64,000 bases of DNA from Daejeonella sp. H1SJ63 (GTDB taxonomy: Bacteria; Bacteroidota; Bacteroidia; Sphingobacteriales; Sphingobacteriaceae), in the NCBI RefSeq assembly GCF_029360775.1, contig NZ_JARKMZ010000037.1:18878-82877 (forward strand), written 5' to 3'. Made by a program: the position numbers and the translations under genes. Each line of letters starts with the position of its first letter. Position 1 is the first letter of the stretch. Below the pieces are notes generated by a model. The model made no database searches and had not been told where the DNA came from. It was given only the letters and a program-made list of their open reading frames with translations. Shown piece by piece: positions 63,566 to 64,000 of this stretch.

Positions 63566-63873
63566 TGGAAAATGTATTTCTAACTTCCCTAACCACACCC
63601 GAGGTTAAACAATTATTCAGACAAGAGCTTGAAAATTTCTTTCAGGAAAAAGCCTTTCTCAATAGCACAGAGCCAAGAATCGAAGAAAATGAGCGATTTA
63701 CTATCAGCGAGCTGGCCGATTATTTAAAATGCACCAAAGCTACTATTCACGCTTACAAGAAGAGAGGAGTTTTCCCTTATTATCAAACTGGTAGAACGGT
63801 TTATTTCATTAAATCGGAAATAGATGAAGCTCTAGCAGCAACCAAATCCAATAAACGAAAAAAAAATATTTAA
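63565..63873 (+). CDS. Excisionase-like helix-turn-helix protein
   Basis: 102 residues. The C-terminal half is a MerR-like winged HTH of the excisionase family: 'RFTISELADYLKCTKATIHAYKKRG' (in part), then 'FPYYQTGRTVYFIKSEIDEAL', the wing strand and final helix. The N-terminal 45 residues are a helical extension ('VKQLFRQELENFFQEKA'), common in Bacteroidota element-borne versions. Probably controls excision or replication of the element. Confidence 0.82.
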   Translation: MENVFLTSLTTPEVKQLFRQELENFFQEKAFLNSTEPRIEENERFTISELADYLKCTKATIHAYKKRGVFPYYQTGRTVYFIKSEIDEALAATKSNKRKKNI

Positions 63874-63942
63874 TCAGGTCTTGAATATAGTTTCTAGACA
63901 TGGTAATCATTTCGCTATTGAATCATGGTTGATTGAAAAATC

Positions 63943-64000
63943 TGCGTGAAAGTGAGCCGCCAATCTGCTCAAAGTGAGCCACCCAGAATGGGCGTACAAG
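63943..64000. mobile_element. Possible insertion-sequence terminus (IS21-like)
   Basis: Two direct copies of 'aaagtgagccNcc' (63949-63961 and 63970-63982, about 21 bases apart) fill the last 60 bases. Repeated terminal motifs of this kind occur at IS21-family ends. No transposase gene is visible because the window stops here. Confidence 0.35.

Overview
The window comes from a low-GC Bacteroidota chromosome, most likely Sphingobacteriaceae (Pedobacter-like). The grounds are the gene families: DUF4290 next to MurA, a PepSY-like lipoprotein, an SlyD-like FKBP, a histone H1-like small protein, DUF6629, DUF5009 and many 'SSC' lipoboxes. Bacteroidota-type -7 boxes (TAnnTTTG) precede several starts, and Shine-Dalgarno sequences are rare. 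The species cannot be fixed from the sequence alone.

Layout. 0-13.3 kb: housekeeping and envelope genes. These are the 3' end of a polysaccharide deacetylase, a DUF2911 protein, an alpha/beta-hydrolase lipoprotein, a GreA-like protein, a frameshifted helical-repeat gene, an ABC-F ATPase, a GH20 hexosaminidase, a PepSY-like lipoprotein, an SlyD-like PPIase, a DUF255 thioredoxin-fold protein, a dipeptide epimerase and an M20 dipeptidase. 13.3-15.5 kb: an AT-rich patch with two tiny exported-peptide genes divergent from a TPR/transmembrane/DHp protein that lacks the kinase ATPase domain. 15.6-20.1 kb: UvrD-type helicase, DUF4290 and MurA (Asp in place of the usual fosfomycin-target Cys). 20.3-25.1 kb: an apparent operon of FAD oxidoreductase, membrane Fe-S protein and two GT2 glycosyltransferases. 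25.1-31.1 kb, minus strand: cystathionine beta-synthase, AMP nucleosidase, clpX, clpP, trigger factor and tRNA-Leu(UAG). 31.2-35.9 kb: BtuF-like protein, GT-C membrane glycosyltransferase, SRPBCC protein, remnants of a VOC gene and an AraC-type gene, an orphan helical-repeat protein resembling the C-terminal half of M1 aminopeptidases, and a histone H1-like protein. 36.2-43.2 kb: Hsp20, PEP synthase, a Ca2+-type P-ATPase, a coiled-coil protein and a DUF6629 protein. 43.3-48.2 kb, minus strand: a four-gene operon (amidohydrolase, DUF5009 acyltransferase-like, amidohydrolase paralogue, Gfo/Idh/MocA oxidoreductase). 48.9-56.2 kb, minus strand: lipoprotein, complete RND efflux operon (adaptor, pump, outer-membrane factor) and a small membrane protein.

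56.2-64 kb is accessory DNA. It holds a beta-helix protein, a histidine-phosphatase remnant, a lipoprotein, a Fic protein, a frameshifted small membrane protein, at least five copies of a two-hairpin repeat, and the left end of an integrase-led element (tyrosine recombinase, unknown protein, excisionase-like HTH). The window ends in a sequence resembling an insertion-sequence terminus.

Most interesting observations: the peptide/TPR-DHp cassette; the ABC-F protein whose decayed motifs all fall in one of its two composite ATP sites; MurA with the Cys-to-Asp change; the dispersed two-hairpin repeat family; the phased repeats in front of fic; the inverted repeats in front of the integrase and HTH genes; and two single-base frameshifts (about 2.99 kb and 61.02 kb) that need checking against reads.
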